DNA of 64,000 nucleotides, taken from NCBI GenBank assembly GCA_027450165.1, contig DAIDKE010000001.1, forward strand, positions 258,373-322,372, given 5' to 3'. Position 1 is the stretch's first letter, and every line of letters starts with the position of its first letter. Positions 7,302 to 14,630 of this stretch are shown here, one piece after another. The DNA is from Candidatus Saccharimonadota bacterium (GTDB taxonomy: Bacteria; Patescibacteriota; Saccharimonadia; Saccharimonadales; Saccharimonadaceae). The translations under genes were made by a program, and so were the position numbers. The notes below the pieces were generated by a model. The model was not told the DNA's origin, ran no database searches, and saw nothing but the letters and a program-made list of their open reading frames with translations.

Positions 7302-8975
7302 ATGGCCAAAAAAGTTTTTTACGATGATGAAGCCCGCCAGCGTGTTTTGGGCGGGGCTAAAGCTTTATACGATGCCGTTAAGGTGACCTATGGCCCGAAG
7401 GGTCGTAATGTGGTGATCGGTAAAAGCTATGGTGGTCCGACGGTTACTCACGATGGTGTGACGGTGGCTGAATCGATTGACCTTGAAGAAAAAGATGAAA
7501 CTTTGGGCTATAAAGTTGGCGCCGAGTTGATTAAGCAGGCTGCTAAAAACTTGAACAAAGCGGCTGGTGACGGCACAACGACTGTAACGGTTCTTACTTA
7601 TAACATTTTGAAAGAGGCTAATCGTTTGATTGCGGCTGGCCACAACCCAATGGAGCTGCGCCGCGGCATCGAAGAGGCTGGCGCGCTAGTTGTTAAAGAA
7701 TTAGACAACCTAACCGAAAGCATTGAAGGTAATAGTGCCCGAGTTGCCGAGGTTGCGACAATTTCGGCTGGCGATGAAACGATCGGCAAGCTGATCGCTG
7801 ATGTTATTGAAAAGGTTGGTAAAGACGGCGTCGTGACCGTTGAAGCTGGCCAAGAACTCGAGATTAAGTCCGAAGTTGTTGAGGGCTTTAGCCTAGACCG
7901 TGGTTGGTCGAGCGCCTTTTTTGTAACCGATGCTTCACGGCAAGAAGCGGTTTATGAGAAGCCGGCGATTATTGTGACCGACAAAAAAATTTCCAGCGCC
8001 CAGGAATTTCTGCCATTGATCGAGAAGTTGGTTCAGGCTGGTCAAAAGGATATTGTCTTATTTGCTGATGAGGTTGAGGGTGAGGCGTTGAGCGTCCTGA
8101 TTTTGAACCGCCTAAAGGGCGTGCTGAATACGGTTGTCGTTAAGGCGCCAGCCTTTGGCGACCGTCGCAAAGAAGTTTTTGATGATATTGCGGTGCTGAC
8201 TGGCGCCCAAGTGATTAGCGCCGATCGTGGCATGTCATTTGATGATGTTTCGCTCGAGGTAGTGGGCAGTGCTCGCAAGGTGATTGTTGGTAAGGATGAT
8301 ACGACGATTATTGAAGGCGCCGGTAAAGCGGACTCTCTTAAGGCTCGGATTACCCAAATCAAAGCTCAGGCCGAGACTGCGCCGAGTTCATATGACCGCG
8401 AAAATTACGAAAAACGAGCCGCGGCTCTTAGTGGCAAGGTGGCGGTCATTAAAGTCGGTGGTGCTACCGAGACTGAAATCGACGAGAAGAAGTTCCGTGT
8501 TGACGATGCCGTGGCAGCTACCAAGGCTGCTTTAGCCGAGGGTATTGTACCGGGCGGTGGTGTAGCGCTTGTTAATATTGCTAACGAAATTCTTAAGAAA
8601 GATTTTGGAACAACGAAGGGCCGCTTGGTCAGTTTGGGCGTGGCCGGTACGGCTGGTGTAAGGCTACTACTTGAGGCCCTGAAACAACCATTTATGCAGA
8701 TTGTCAGCAATTCTGGCCTCAACGCCGAAGCGTTATTGGCGCAGGTCGAAGCTGGTAAGTCGGGCTTTGGCGTCAACGTGAATACTCCGGAAGCTGGCGT
8801 GATTGACGTCAAAAAAGCTGGCGTGATTGATCCAACTCGGGTTACTAAAGAAGCGGTTCAAAATGCCGTATCGATCGCTTCGACGGCCGCGACTATGGGC
8901 GCCTTGGTGGTTGATATTCCAGAACCAGAAGCTCCGGCGGCTCCAGCCGGCATGGGTGGCGGCATGGGCTTTTAG
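7302..8975 (+). CDS. groEL: Chaperonin GroEL
   Basis: This is the 60-kDa ATP-driven chaperonin that forms a double heptameric ring and folds cytosolic proteins. It has 557 residues and the usual domain order of equatorial, intermediate and apical halves: VTYGPKGRNVV near residue 30, the ATP-binding GDGTTTVTVL near 86, the apical segment with VEGFSLDRGW, and the late EGIVPGGGVAL motif. The C-terminus has a short Gly-Met tail, MGGGMGF, as in typical GroEL. It sits 9 nt after groES in one operon and is followed by a strong bidirectional terminator. Confidence 0.98.
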   Translation: MAKKVFYDDEARQRVLGGAKALYDAVKVTYGPKGRNVVIGKSYGGPTVTHDGVTVAESIDLEEKDETLGYKVGAELIKQAAKNLNKAAGDGTTTVTVLTYNILKEANRLIAAGHNPMELRRGIEEAGALVVKELDNLTESIEGNSARVAEVATISAGDETIGKLIADVIEKVGKDGVVTVEAGQELEIKSEVVEGFSLDRGWSSAFFVTDASRQEAVYEKPAIIVTDKKISSAQEFLPLIEKLVQAGQKDIVLFADEVEGEALSVLILNRLKGVLNTVVVKAPAFGDRRKEVFDDIAVLTGAQVISADRGMSFDDVSLEVVGSARKVIVGKDDTTIIEGAGKADSLKARITQIKAQAETAPSSYDRENYEKRAAALSGKVAVIKVGGATETEIDEKKFRVDDAVAATKAALAEGIVPGGGVALVNIANEILKKDFGTTKGRLVSLGVAGTAGVRLLLEALKQPFMQIVSNSGLNAEALLAQVEAGKSGFGVNVNTPEAGVIDVKKAGVIDPTRVTKEAVQNAVSIASTAATMGALVVDIPEPEAPAAPAGMGGGMGF

Positions 8976-8991
8976 TTAAGCACTGCCTATA

Positions 8992-9027
8992 AAAATACTC
9001 CTCGAATTTTCGGGGAGTATTTTATTT
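8992..9027. terminator. Bidirectional intrinsic terminator between groEL and the 9041 gene
   Basis: Stem AAAATACTCC...GGAGTATTTT (8992-9023) with T-rich tracts on both sides, serving groEL on the plus strand and the convergent 9041-9535 gene on the minus strand. Confidence 0.85.
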
Positions 9028-9040
9028 TTGGAGCAAAGTT

Positions 9041-9535
9041 CTAGGCCGCTTGGTCGTCGGCTGGCGATAAGTAATCGATCTCTTTGATGATATCAAGTAA
9101 AGCTTCGGCGCGGCGTGTTTCGTCGGTAATCGCCTGGGCGGCCTCGTGGGCCGGGCCGATCAACGACTTGTCGTCGGTACTGCGAATCAAAAGCAGGTAA
9201 GCGTCAAACTTTTCGTCGGCCGGCAGGTCTAGCTTATCAACCAGCGGCTTAAGTTCGTCGATGGCATTCTTTTTGATGCCCGATAAATCGTTGCCGCCAG
9301 ACGCGGCCGATAAATCACTCGGCTGAACTAGTGGAGCAGTCGTGACATCGGCTACTGGTGCGTCGGGCAGAGTTGGTGTGGGCACTGCTGCAGGCGCGGC
9401 CATCGGCGCTGAAGTGGGCGTTTCTTCGAATTGCATCGGCGCTGGGTCGGGCGCGTCAACGACACCGGCCAAAGCCTGTGCTAGTTCTTGGTCGTCGCTA
9501 ATCGGTTGCGTTGATTGTGTTGGTTGAATATCCAT
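9041..9535 (-). CDS. Conserved-looking hypothetical protein, Pro/Ala-rich N-terminus with helical C-terminus
   Basis: The 164-residue protein has two parts. Residues 1-85 are low-complexity and rich in Pro, Ala, Thr and Asp (for example APMAAPAAVPTPTLPDAP), probably disordered. Residues 90-164 look like a compact helical bundle (NAIDELKPLVDKLDLPADEKF, then ITDETRRAEALLDIIKEID). It has no signal peptide, membrane segment or recognised domain. SD-like AGGGTGGG precedes the ATG. It is transcribed alone between groEL and the divergent sugar isomerase gene. The helical part could be a protein-interaction domain, but I assign no function. Confidence 0.65.
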   Translation of the reverse strand: MDIQPTQSTQPISDDQELAQALAGVVDAPDPAPMQFEETPTSAPMAAPAAVPTPTLPDAPVADVTTAPLVQPSDLSAASGGNDLSGIKKNAIDELKPLVDKLDLPADEKFDAYLLLIRSTDDKSLIGPAHEAAQAITDETRRAEALLDIIKEIDYLSPADDQAA

Positions 9536-9618
9536 AGCCCACCCTAAAAATAATGCTTATGATTCTGATAAAAACAGTGTATCATATGTATATAAAACTG
9601 TTCAACAGGTGGGATAAA

Positions 9619-10659
9619 ATGCTAGACGATCAAAACGTAATTAAACAACGTGACCCAAGCGGCGCGTTAAGTGTCGCAGCTGCCGAGTGGCAGCAGACTC
9701 AATTTCAACCAGAAGTTGTCAATGGTGACAACGATGGCCGTGAACTAAAATCAATTGTTTTAACCGGAATGGGCGGCTCGGCTTTGGCGGCTTTGTTGCT
9801 CAAGACTTGGCTGAAAGACCGGCTAAGCCTGCCATTTGAAATTGTTCGTACCTACGACCTGCCAGAATACGTTAATCAAAACACCCTAGTTATTGCCAGC
9901 AGCTATTCGGGTAACACCGAAGAGACGCTGAGCGGCTTGGCTCAGGCTCGGGCCCGAGGCGCACAAATTGCTATTTTAGCTTCAGGCGGACAGTTGGTCG
10001 AAACGGCAAATGCCGAGCAGATTGCTTACGTCGAATTGCCGGGTGGTCTGCAGCCACGCATGGCGATGTTCTACAACTTAAACGCCCTGGTGACTTTACT
10101 AGCACATTTTCGTGTGGTGCCAATTGAGACTTTGGGCGAAATTCTGTCTGTTGGTGACTGGCTGAAGTCGGAAACCGCCAAATGGCTGCCAACCACACCT
10201 ACGGTTAATAACTATGCCAAGCAAATCGCGCTTGAAGCAGCCGGTAAATCGGCCGTATTTTACGGTGGTACGCTGACCGCGCCGGTTGCCTATAAATGGA
10301 AAATTAGTTGGAACGAAACCGGTAAAAATCTGGGCTTTTGGAATGAGTTTCCAGAGTTTAATCACAATGAATTTTTGGGCTGGACATCGCACCCGGTCGA
10401 AAAGCCGTTTGTCGTCTTCGATATCATTAGCAACCTAGAGCATCCGCAGATTTTGAAGCGTTTTGAGATTTCTGACCGTTTGCTTAGCGGTAAGCGTCCA
10501 AAATCAATCCGCATTGAGCTGCGTGGCGACACACCGATCTCGCAGATGCTATGGGGTTGTATTTTAGCCGACTTTGCCAGCATGTACCTAGCCGTTTTGA
10601 ATGGTGTTGACCCGGTACCAGTAGAACTAATCGAACGCCTAAAACAAGAACTGCGTTAA
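9619..10659 (+). CDS. SIS-domain bifunctional phosphoglucose/phosphomannose isomerase-like protein
   Basis: It probably interconverts glucose-6-P or mannose-6-P and fructose-6-P in the cytoplasm. The layout is that of the PGI/PMI type: an N-terminal SIS domain with TGMGGSALAALL and ASSYSGNTEETL (phosphosugar-binding Ser/Thr motif), then a second SIS/C-terminal half with WKISWNETGKN and EFNHNEFLGW, the latter carrying the catalytic His region of this family. I chose the ATG at 9619 because AGGTGGG lies just upstream; the frame continues to 9553, but that part is not typical for the family. Length is 346 residues. It ends directly against the convergent ABC permease gene with no gap. Confidence 0.85.
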   Translation: MLDDQNVIKQRDPSGALSVAAAEWQQTQFQPEVVNGDNDGRELKSIVLTGMGGSALAALLLKTWLKDRLSLPFEIVRTYDLPEYVNQNTLVIASSYSGNTEETLSGLAQARARGAQIAILASGGQLVETANAEQIAYVELPGGLQPRMAMFYNLNALVTLLAHFRVVPIETLGEILSVGDWLKSETAKWLPTTPTVNNYAKQIALEAAGKSAVFYGGTLTAPVAYKWKISWNETGKNLGFWNEFPEFNHNEFLGWTSHPVEKPFVVFDIISNLEHPQILKRFEISDRLLSGKRPKSIRIELRGDTPISQMLWGCILADFASMYLAVLNGVDPVPVELIERLKQELR

Positions 10660-11892
10660 TTAACTGTAGTAACGCAAAGCTTCAATCGGGTCGTGACGAG
10701 CGGCCCGAATTGCTGGGTAAATGCCAAAGATCGTGCCAATTACAATTGATATCCCAAGCGCGATGACCGCGATTTGCCAAGTGAAGCTCGGGTAAAATGG
10801 CAAAAATGTGCTGGCCGCAAAGGCCAAGCCGTAGCCTAGACCGTAGCCCAAAAAGCCACCACTCAAGCTAAGCGCCAGTGATTCAATCAAAAATTGCCAA
10901 ACTATGTCGGTTGTGTGGGCGCCGACAGCCTTGCGTATGCCGATCTCGCGGGTGCGCTCGGCTACGTTAACCAGCATTATATTCATAATACCAACTCCAC
11001 CAACCAACAGCGAGATAGCTGCAATTGCTGTTGTAACGCTCACAACGGCGTAGAATAACTGGCTGGTCGGACGCGAAATATCGTTACTGGCTAAAACGGT
11101 GAAATCTTTATCGCCAAGGTGCTGATGTGTAAGAGTTCTGTTGATGGCGCTGACGACGCCCGGAAGGTTAGCAACCGAGTCGCTTCTAACATTAATTTGT
11201 TGAATCTGCGCCAAACCATCGCTTAGGGCGTAGGCAACCGACTGGCCGATAATAATGGCGTTATCAAGATCGACATTATTGTAGTTAATCGGCTGATTGG
11301 TGGACTTCAAAACGCCAATAATCGTGAATGCCTCACCACGAATATAAACGGTTTGGCCCAAGGCATCAATGGTCCCAAAAACAGCTCGTGCCAAACTTGG
11401 GCCAACCACCGCCGTTTCCTTGCTGATCGATGAATCCAAAAACTCGCCACTATCAATTTTTAGGTTGTCGATCGATGCTAGCTCTGGGGTGGTTACGACA
11501 ATTGGTGTGCCAACCGGCGCCGTGTGCTCGGCCGCAATATTACCATTCAAAATACTGATTGGGGCAACCGCTTTAACGTGGGGCAACTTGGTAATGGCCT
11601 CAACGTCACCACTGGTCAGGGTGCTAGTGACAAAACCTTGGTGCTGCGGAATTGTAATATCATTCAAGAAATTGTTATTGCCAGCGCCGGGTCGAATAAC
11701 CGCCAGGTTGCCGCCTAAGGCGTCAATTTGTTTTGTTACGATTTGGCCGGCGCCACTGCCGAGCGACAAAATAGTTGTAATACTTGCAACACCAATCATA
11801 ATGCCTAGAATCGTTAAAAGAGTCCGTGACCGGCTGGAGCGCAGCGATTGACGGGCGTTTTGAACATGCGATGAAAGCAAAAAGCGGCTCAT
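10660..11892 (-). CDS. MacB/FtsX-type ABC transporter permease
   Basis: The 410-residue membrane protein belongs to the MacB/LolCE superfamily: an N-terminal transmembrane helix (LLTILGIMIGVASITTIL), a large extracytoplasmic MacB-PCD-like domain (about residues 45-260), then three C-terminal helices of the FtsX domain with the conserved RTREIGIRKAVGA coupling motif. It forms a mechanotransmission exporter with the ATPase encoded just upstream. The start ATG overlaps the ATPase stop codon (ATGA), and SD GAGGAG lies within the ATPase 3' end, so the two are translationally coupled. The exported substrate is unknown. Confidence 0.92.
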   Translation of the reverse strand: MSRFLLSSHVQNARQSLRSSRSRTLLTILGIMIGVASITTILSLGSGAGQIVTKQIDALGGNLAVIRPGAGNNNFLNDITIPQHQGFVTSTLTSGDVEAITKLPHVKAVAPISILNGNIAAEHTAPVGTPIVVTTPELASIDNLKIDSGEFLDSSISKETAVVGPSLARAVFGTIDALGQTVYIRGEAFTIIGVLKSTNQPINYNNVDLDNAIIIGQSVAYALSDGLAQIQQINVRSDSVANLPGVVSAINRTLTHQHLGDKDFTVLASNDISRPTSQLFYAVVSVTTAIAAISLLVGGVGIMNIMLVNVAERTREIGIRKAVGAHTTDIVWQFLIESLALSLSGGFLGYGLGYGLAFAASTFLPFYPSFTWQIAVIALGISIVIGTIFGIYPAIRAARHDPIEALRYYS

Positions 11893-12815
11893 TGGTGATA
11901 CTCCTCGGCGCGCCGGGCGGGCGTGCGTTTTTTGGCAATTTGTTGACGTTTGCGGCCGAGCGCTTTTAGCTGTCGGCGGTTAGCCGGGGCCAGCTTCGTC
12001 ATCGGTTTAGTATCTGGCTCGGCGTTAAGCTTGGCAAGCTTACTAGTCACCGGGTCGCTGACGGTTACTTTTTGGCCCATTGGTCGCTTGAAGTCGACCG
12101 ATGGCTTGCCGATCAATACGTCGGTATCGCTGGCGATCTTGCCATCAAGCATGGTAATAACGCGGCTGGCATAAGTGGTCAGGTCGGGGTTGTGGGTGAC
12201 CATGATGATAGTGTTACCGCGGCGATGCAAATCAGACAGCTCTTCCATAATAATGTGGCTGGCCCGCGAATCAAGGTTGCCGGTTGGTTCATCGGCCAAA
12301 ATAATTGATGGATTATTAACCAGTGCTCTGGCGATGGCCACGCGCTGCGTTTGTCCGCCTGAAAGCTGATAGGGCAGATAATATTCACGCTCGTTGAGAT
12401 GAAAGGTTGCTAGCATTTCGCTAGCCTTTTTCATGCGCTTGAGGTGGCTCATGCCACCTTTGTAAGTTAAAGGAAGGGCGACGTTCTCGATAACCGTCAG
12501 CCGGCTGATCAAATTAAAGCTTTGAAAAACAAATCCAATTTGCTGCGAGCGAATGCGCGCCAAGCGGCGCTTGGACAATGAACTAACTGGTTGACCCTCG
12601 AGCTCGTAATCGCCCTCAACACTTGTGTCGAGCAGACCCAGAACATTTAAAAGGGTAGTCTTGCCGCTGCCGCTCGGACCCATAATAGTCACAAATTCAC
12701 CCTTATTGATCGTCAAATCAACGCCATCAAGAGCATACTGCTCGGCGTCGCCAATACCAAAACGCTTTTTGAGATTTCTTAAAACAATTACGGGCGTGTT
12801 TTGGCTGTTTTCCAT
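11889..12815 (-). CDS. ABC transporter ATP-binding protein, MacB/LolD type
   Basis: This is the cytoplasmic ATPase of the exporter encoded with the downstream permease. It carries Walker A GPSGSGKTTLLN, the Q-loop FQSFNLI, the signature LSGGQTQRVAIARAL, Walker B IILADEPTGNLD and the H-loop VTHNPDL. After the NBD (about residue 225) it has a C-terminal basic extension of about 80 residues rich in Lys/Arg that standard LolD/MacB NBDs lack. I start it at MENSQNTPVIV (12815) rather than the longer frame to 12854. There is no SD, and AT-rich -10-like sequence lies immediately upstream, so a very short leader is likely. Confidence 0.9.
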   Translation of the reverse strand: MENSQNTPVIVLRNLKKRFGIGDAEQYALDGVDLTINKGEFVTIMGPSGSGKTTLLNVLGLLDTSVEGDYELEGQPVSSLSKRRLARIRSQQIGFVFQSFNLISRLTVIENVALPLTYKGGMSHLKRMKKASEMLATFHLNEREYYLPYQLSGGQTQRVAIARALVNNPSIILADEPTGNLDSRASHIIMEELSDLHRRGNTIIMVTHNPDLTTYASRVITMLDGKIASDTDVLIGKPSVDFKRPMGQKVTVSDPVTSKLAKLNAEPDTKPMTKLAPANRRQLKALGRKRQQIAKKRTPARRAEEYHQ

Positions 12816-12867
12816 GTCTATATTATTATGCACTGTGACCGCTGTCGGTTTCAACTATAAAGTCTGC

Positions 12868-12873
12868 TAAAAT
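12868..12873 (+). promoter_or_regulatory. -10 box of tRNA-Ser
   Basis: TAAAAT ending 10 nt before the mature tRNA 5' end. No clear -35 is seen. Confidence 0.5.
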
Positions 12874-12883
12874 AGTTGAGTCT

Positions 12884-12971
12884 GGAGGGGTGCAAGAGCG
12901 GTTGAATTGGCACGCCTGGAACGCGTGTATAGTGCAAACTATCCAGGGTTCGAATCCCTGTCCCTCCGCCA
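12884..12971 (+). tRNA. tRNA-Ser (anticodon GGA)
   Basis: An 88-nt class II tRNA. The acceptor 5' strand GGAGGGG pairs with TCCCTCC, followed by discriminator G and encoded CCA (12969-12971). The anticodon loop is CTGGAAC, giving anticodon GGA (reads UCC/UCU). The long variable arm TATAGTGCAAACTATC is typical of tRNA-Ser, and the T-arm contains GGTTCGAATCC. It ends 5 bp before the convergent DUF1048 gene. Confidence 0.96.
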
Positions 12972-12976
12972 AGAAA

Positions 12977-13312
12977 TTATTTTTTGAGTTTTTTAGCGAT
13001 GTCTTGATTCAACTGCTGGCGTTTTTTCTCGTGGTAAGATTTTTCGCCACGTACCAAATCATCGACAAAAGCTGCGACGTCAGAACCGGTCACTTCAATA
13101 ACGCTGCGGCCGCTAGCGGCTGCTTCTTCGAATAATTCAACCAAGGCCTTGAAAGGTGCGATCGTTTCGGTTCCGGCGCTAGTCCAGATATATTTTTTAA
13201 TTTCGTTGTAGGCAGTAGCGTAATCTTTCGGTAGCGCTTTAGCCCGAGCCTCAAGCTGCTTCCATTCTTTTTTATCTGCAAAATCACCAATAACTTTTCC
13301 CAAAAAACTCAT
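12977..13312 (-). CDS. DUF1048-family protein
   Basis: This 111-residue, mostly helical soluble protein (MSFLGKVIGDFADKKEWKQL...) matches the DUF1048 family, which is typically encoded directly after a PadR-type regulator, as here. The PadR gene ends 2 nt upstream, and SD AAAGGAG lies inside the junction. The biochemical role is unknown; family context suggests it works with, or is controlled by, PadR in a stress or envelope response. The C-terminus is strongly basic (HEKKRQQLNQDIAKKLKK). Confidence 0.82.
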   Translation of the reverse strand: MSFLGKVIGDFADKKEWKQLEARAKALPKDYATAYNEIKKYIWTSAGTETIAPFKALVELFEEAAASGRSVIEVTGSDVAAFVDDLVRGEKSYHEKKRQQLNQDIAKKLKK

Positions 13313-13314
13313 TG

Positions 13315-13635
13315 TTATTTCTCCTTTAATTCATTAATTTTTGATGCGACAAAGTCCCAGCGGTTCCAAAAAGTTGCTAGCTCTTTGCGGCCGGCATCAT
13401 TAAGGGCGTAAAATTTGCGCGGCGGACCGAGCTCGGACGGTTTTTTCTCAATATCTACTAGCTCGTTTTTTTCGAGTCGGAGCAGGATAGTGTAGACCGT
13501 ACCTTCGACGACATCGCTAAAACCGAGCCTACGCAGCTGCTGTGTAATTTCGTAGCCGTAGGTCTCGCCGCGATCGATAATTTCGAGCACGCAACCCTCG
13601 AGTACGCCTTTGAGCATTTCAGTAATATTTTCCAA
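13315..13635 (-). CDS. PadR-family transcriptional regulator
   Basis: A 106-residue winged-helix repressor. The PadR domain covers nearly the whole protein: MLKGVLEGCVLEIIDRGE, GYEITQQLRRLGF, EGTVYTILLRLEKNELV (recognition helix and wing) and GPPRKFYALNDAGRKEL. The start is a TTG (13635) preceded by AAAGGAG, which fits the family N-terminus better than any internal ATG. It is the first gene of a two-gene operon with DUF1048. An inverted repeat just upstream is a likely autoregulatory operator; the ligand is unknown. Confidence 0.92.
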   Translation of the reverse strand: MENITEMLKGVLEGCVLEIIDRGETYGYEITQQLRRLGFSDVVEGTVYTILLRLEKNELVDIEKKPSELGPPRKFYALNDAGRKELATFWNRWDFVASKINELKEK

Positions 13636-13654
13636 TTATTTCTCCTTTTCGTGG

Positions 13655-13683
13655 TATGTAGTATCACTTACTACCACTACATA
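13655..13683. promoter_or_regulatory. Candidate PadR operator
   Basis: Perfect 8-bp inverted repeat TATGTAGT (13655-13662) and ACTACATA (13676-13683), spaced 13 bp, about 20 bp upstream of padR. Related AGTAGTGA/TCACTTACTA half-sites lie nearby. PadR operators commonly carry ATGT...ACAT arms, as seen here. Confidence 0.6.
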
Positions 13684-13754
13684 GTATCGCAGAGTAGTGA
13701 CACTGTCAAGCATAATTCTTGTCAGATATAGCACGAGCATGTTAGCGTAGGACT

Positions 13755-14336
13755 ATGGAAAATACAATTGAGCGCCACCCCAAGCGCAGGCTAGGTCTTT
13801 TATCGGTATTAATTTTGGTGTTATTGGCCTCTGTGGCTAGTGTAATTTGGCAAAAAGTTAGTGCTCAGGCAGCGGCCGACGCCAACCGGCCGATGTTCTC
13901 GTTTACCGGTGCGACCGGTTGGTGGCAGGGGGCAACCGATAAAACATCGATGTCGCTGTTTAACTACAATAAAACCTCGAATAGCGGCGGCGGTCAGTGT
14001 TATGTGTCGGTCGATTACAAGTCGGGCTCGATTAATATCGATAACGAACTCGAGCGAACCTACAACAAATTAACCAGTTCAAAATATACAGTTACCCAGA
14101 TCGGCACCAAGCAGGCAACGATCCAATCCACTAGCGGTAACCGTCAGTATGTGATGCATCAATCATCGGTAACCTCGCCGGCCGATGCTAGTCAATTGAT
14201 GGGCGGCCAGGAGTATGGCTTTGTCCAGCTAAGTGGCGGGTATTTATATATTGTCGGCCTTTGTAATACTCCGGACCAGCTGCCACAAACCTATCCAGCG
14301 CTGACGGCTATGAAATTTGAAACAACTAAAAAGTAG
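13755..14336 (+). CDS. Hypothetical exported or membrane-anchored protein
   Basis: The 193-residue protein has a basic N-terminus (RHPKRR) and a single hydrophobic helix (about residues 14-33, LLSVLILVLLASVASVIW). Residues 45-190 probably form an extracytoplasmic beta-rich domain (GQCYVSVDYKSG, YTVTQIGTKQATIQ, EYGFVQLSGGYLYIVGLC). Two cysteines (one in GGQCYV, one in GLCNTP) could form a disulfide. No family is recognised. There is no SD; a weak TAGCGT (13743-13748) sits exactly 6 nt before the ATG. It is divergent from the padR operon. Confidence 0.7.
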   Translation: MENTIERHPKRRLGLLSVLILVLLASVASVIWQKVSAQAAADANRPMFSFTGATGWWQGATDKTSMSLFNYNKTSNSGGGQCYVSVDYKSGSINIDNELERTYNKLTSSKYTVTQIGTKQATIQSTSGNRQYVMHQSSVTSPADASQLMGGQEYGFVQLSGGYLYIVGLCNTPDQLPQTYPALTAMKFETTKK

Positions 14337-14340
14337 CAAA

Positions 14341-14386
14341 ACGCTATATATAGCGTTGTAAATAATAAACATGACGCTATAGGTGT
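14341..14386. promoter_or_regulatory. Distal pair of NrdR-like boxes
   Basis: ACGCTATATATAGCGT (14341-14356) is a perfect palindrome matching the NrdR box consensus. ACGCTATAGGTGT (14374-14386) is an imperfect second copy. The centres are about 31.5 bp apart, the three-turn spacing typical of paired NrdR boxes. The first palindrome could also act as a 3' hairpin for the upstream gene. Confidence 0.5.
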
Positions 14387-14434
14387 TATTTGTGACTTAA
14401 ATCATGTGTAGTCAAAAATACACAATCAAAAGTC

Positions 14435-14463
14435 TTGTCATGCCACATATAGTGGCCTATAGT
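14435..14463 (+). promoter_or_regulatory. nrd operon promoter
   Basis: -35 TTGTCA (14435-14440), 17-bp spacer, -10 TATAGT (14458-14463). The spacer contains an NrdR-like box. The start is expected near 14470, giving a leader of about 160 nt. Confidence 0.75.
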
Positions 14464-14488
14464 CATACATAAGCACTACATATGTAGT
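14443..14488. promoter_or_regulatory. Proximal pair of NrdR-like boxes over the nrd promoter
   Basis: CCACATATAGTGG (14443-14455) lies between -35 and -10. ACTACATATGTAGT (14475-14488) lies just after the start site. The centres are 32.5 bp apart. The position predicts NrdR repression of the operon by steric block when dATP/ATP-loaded NrdR binds. Confidence 0.65.
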
Positions 14489-14520
14489 ACTGTCACCAAA
14501 ATACACATTATGCAACTAGG

Positions 14521-14596
14521 AATATCGGCCGCTACATCGGTATTCTTGGTGCACCCCCAAACGGGGACGGGAGGTGTGCATATTTTGGCCGAATAT
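14521..14596 (+). promoter_or_regulatory. Structured 5' leader of nrdA
   Basis: Within the roughly 160-nt leader, ATATCGGCC (14522-14530) pairs with GGCCGAATAT (14587-14596, one bulge). Inside is a hairpin built on TGCACC/GGTGTGCA with an inner CCCC-AAAC-GGGG stem-loop (14555-14566). I do not recognise it as a known riboswitch class. It could be a regulatory RNA or simply a stabilising structure. Confidence 0.5.
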
Positions 14597-14630
14597 AAAC
14601 CAAAACACCTGTAGCATAGGGGATTTCAGA

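Noticed and set aside
8405-8812. 135-residue minus-strand frame inside groEL
   Set aside because: Antisense of a highly conserved gene with no RBS or promoter.
14341-14356. Simple terminator of the 13755 gene
   Set aside because: The palindrome is AT-rich in the centre and has no following U-tract; its similarity to the pyrG box and its spacing favour a protein site, though a 3' hairpin role cannot be excluded.
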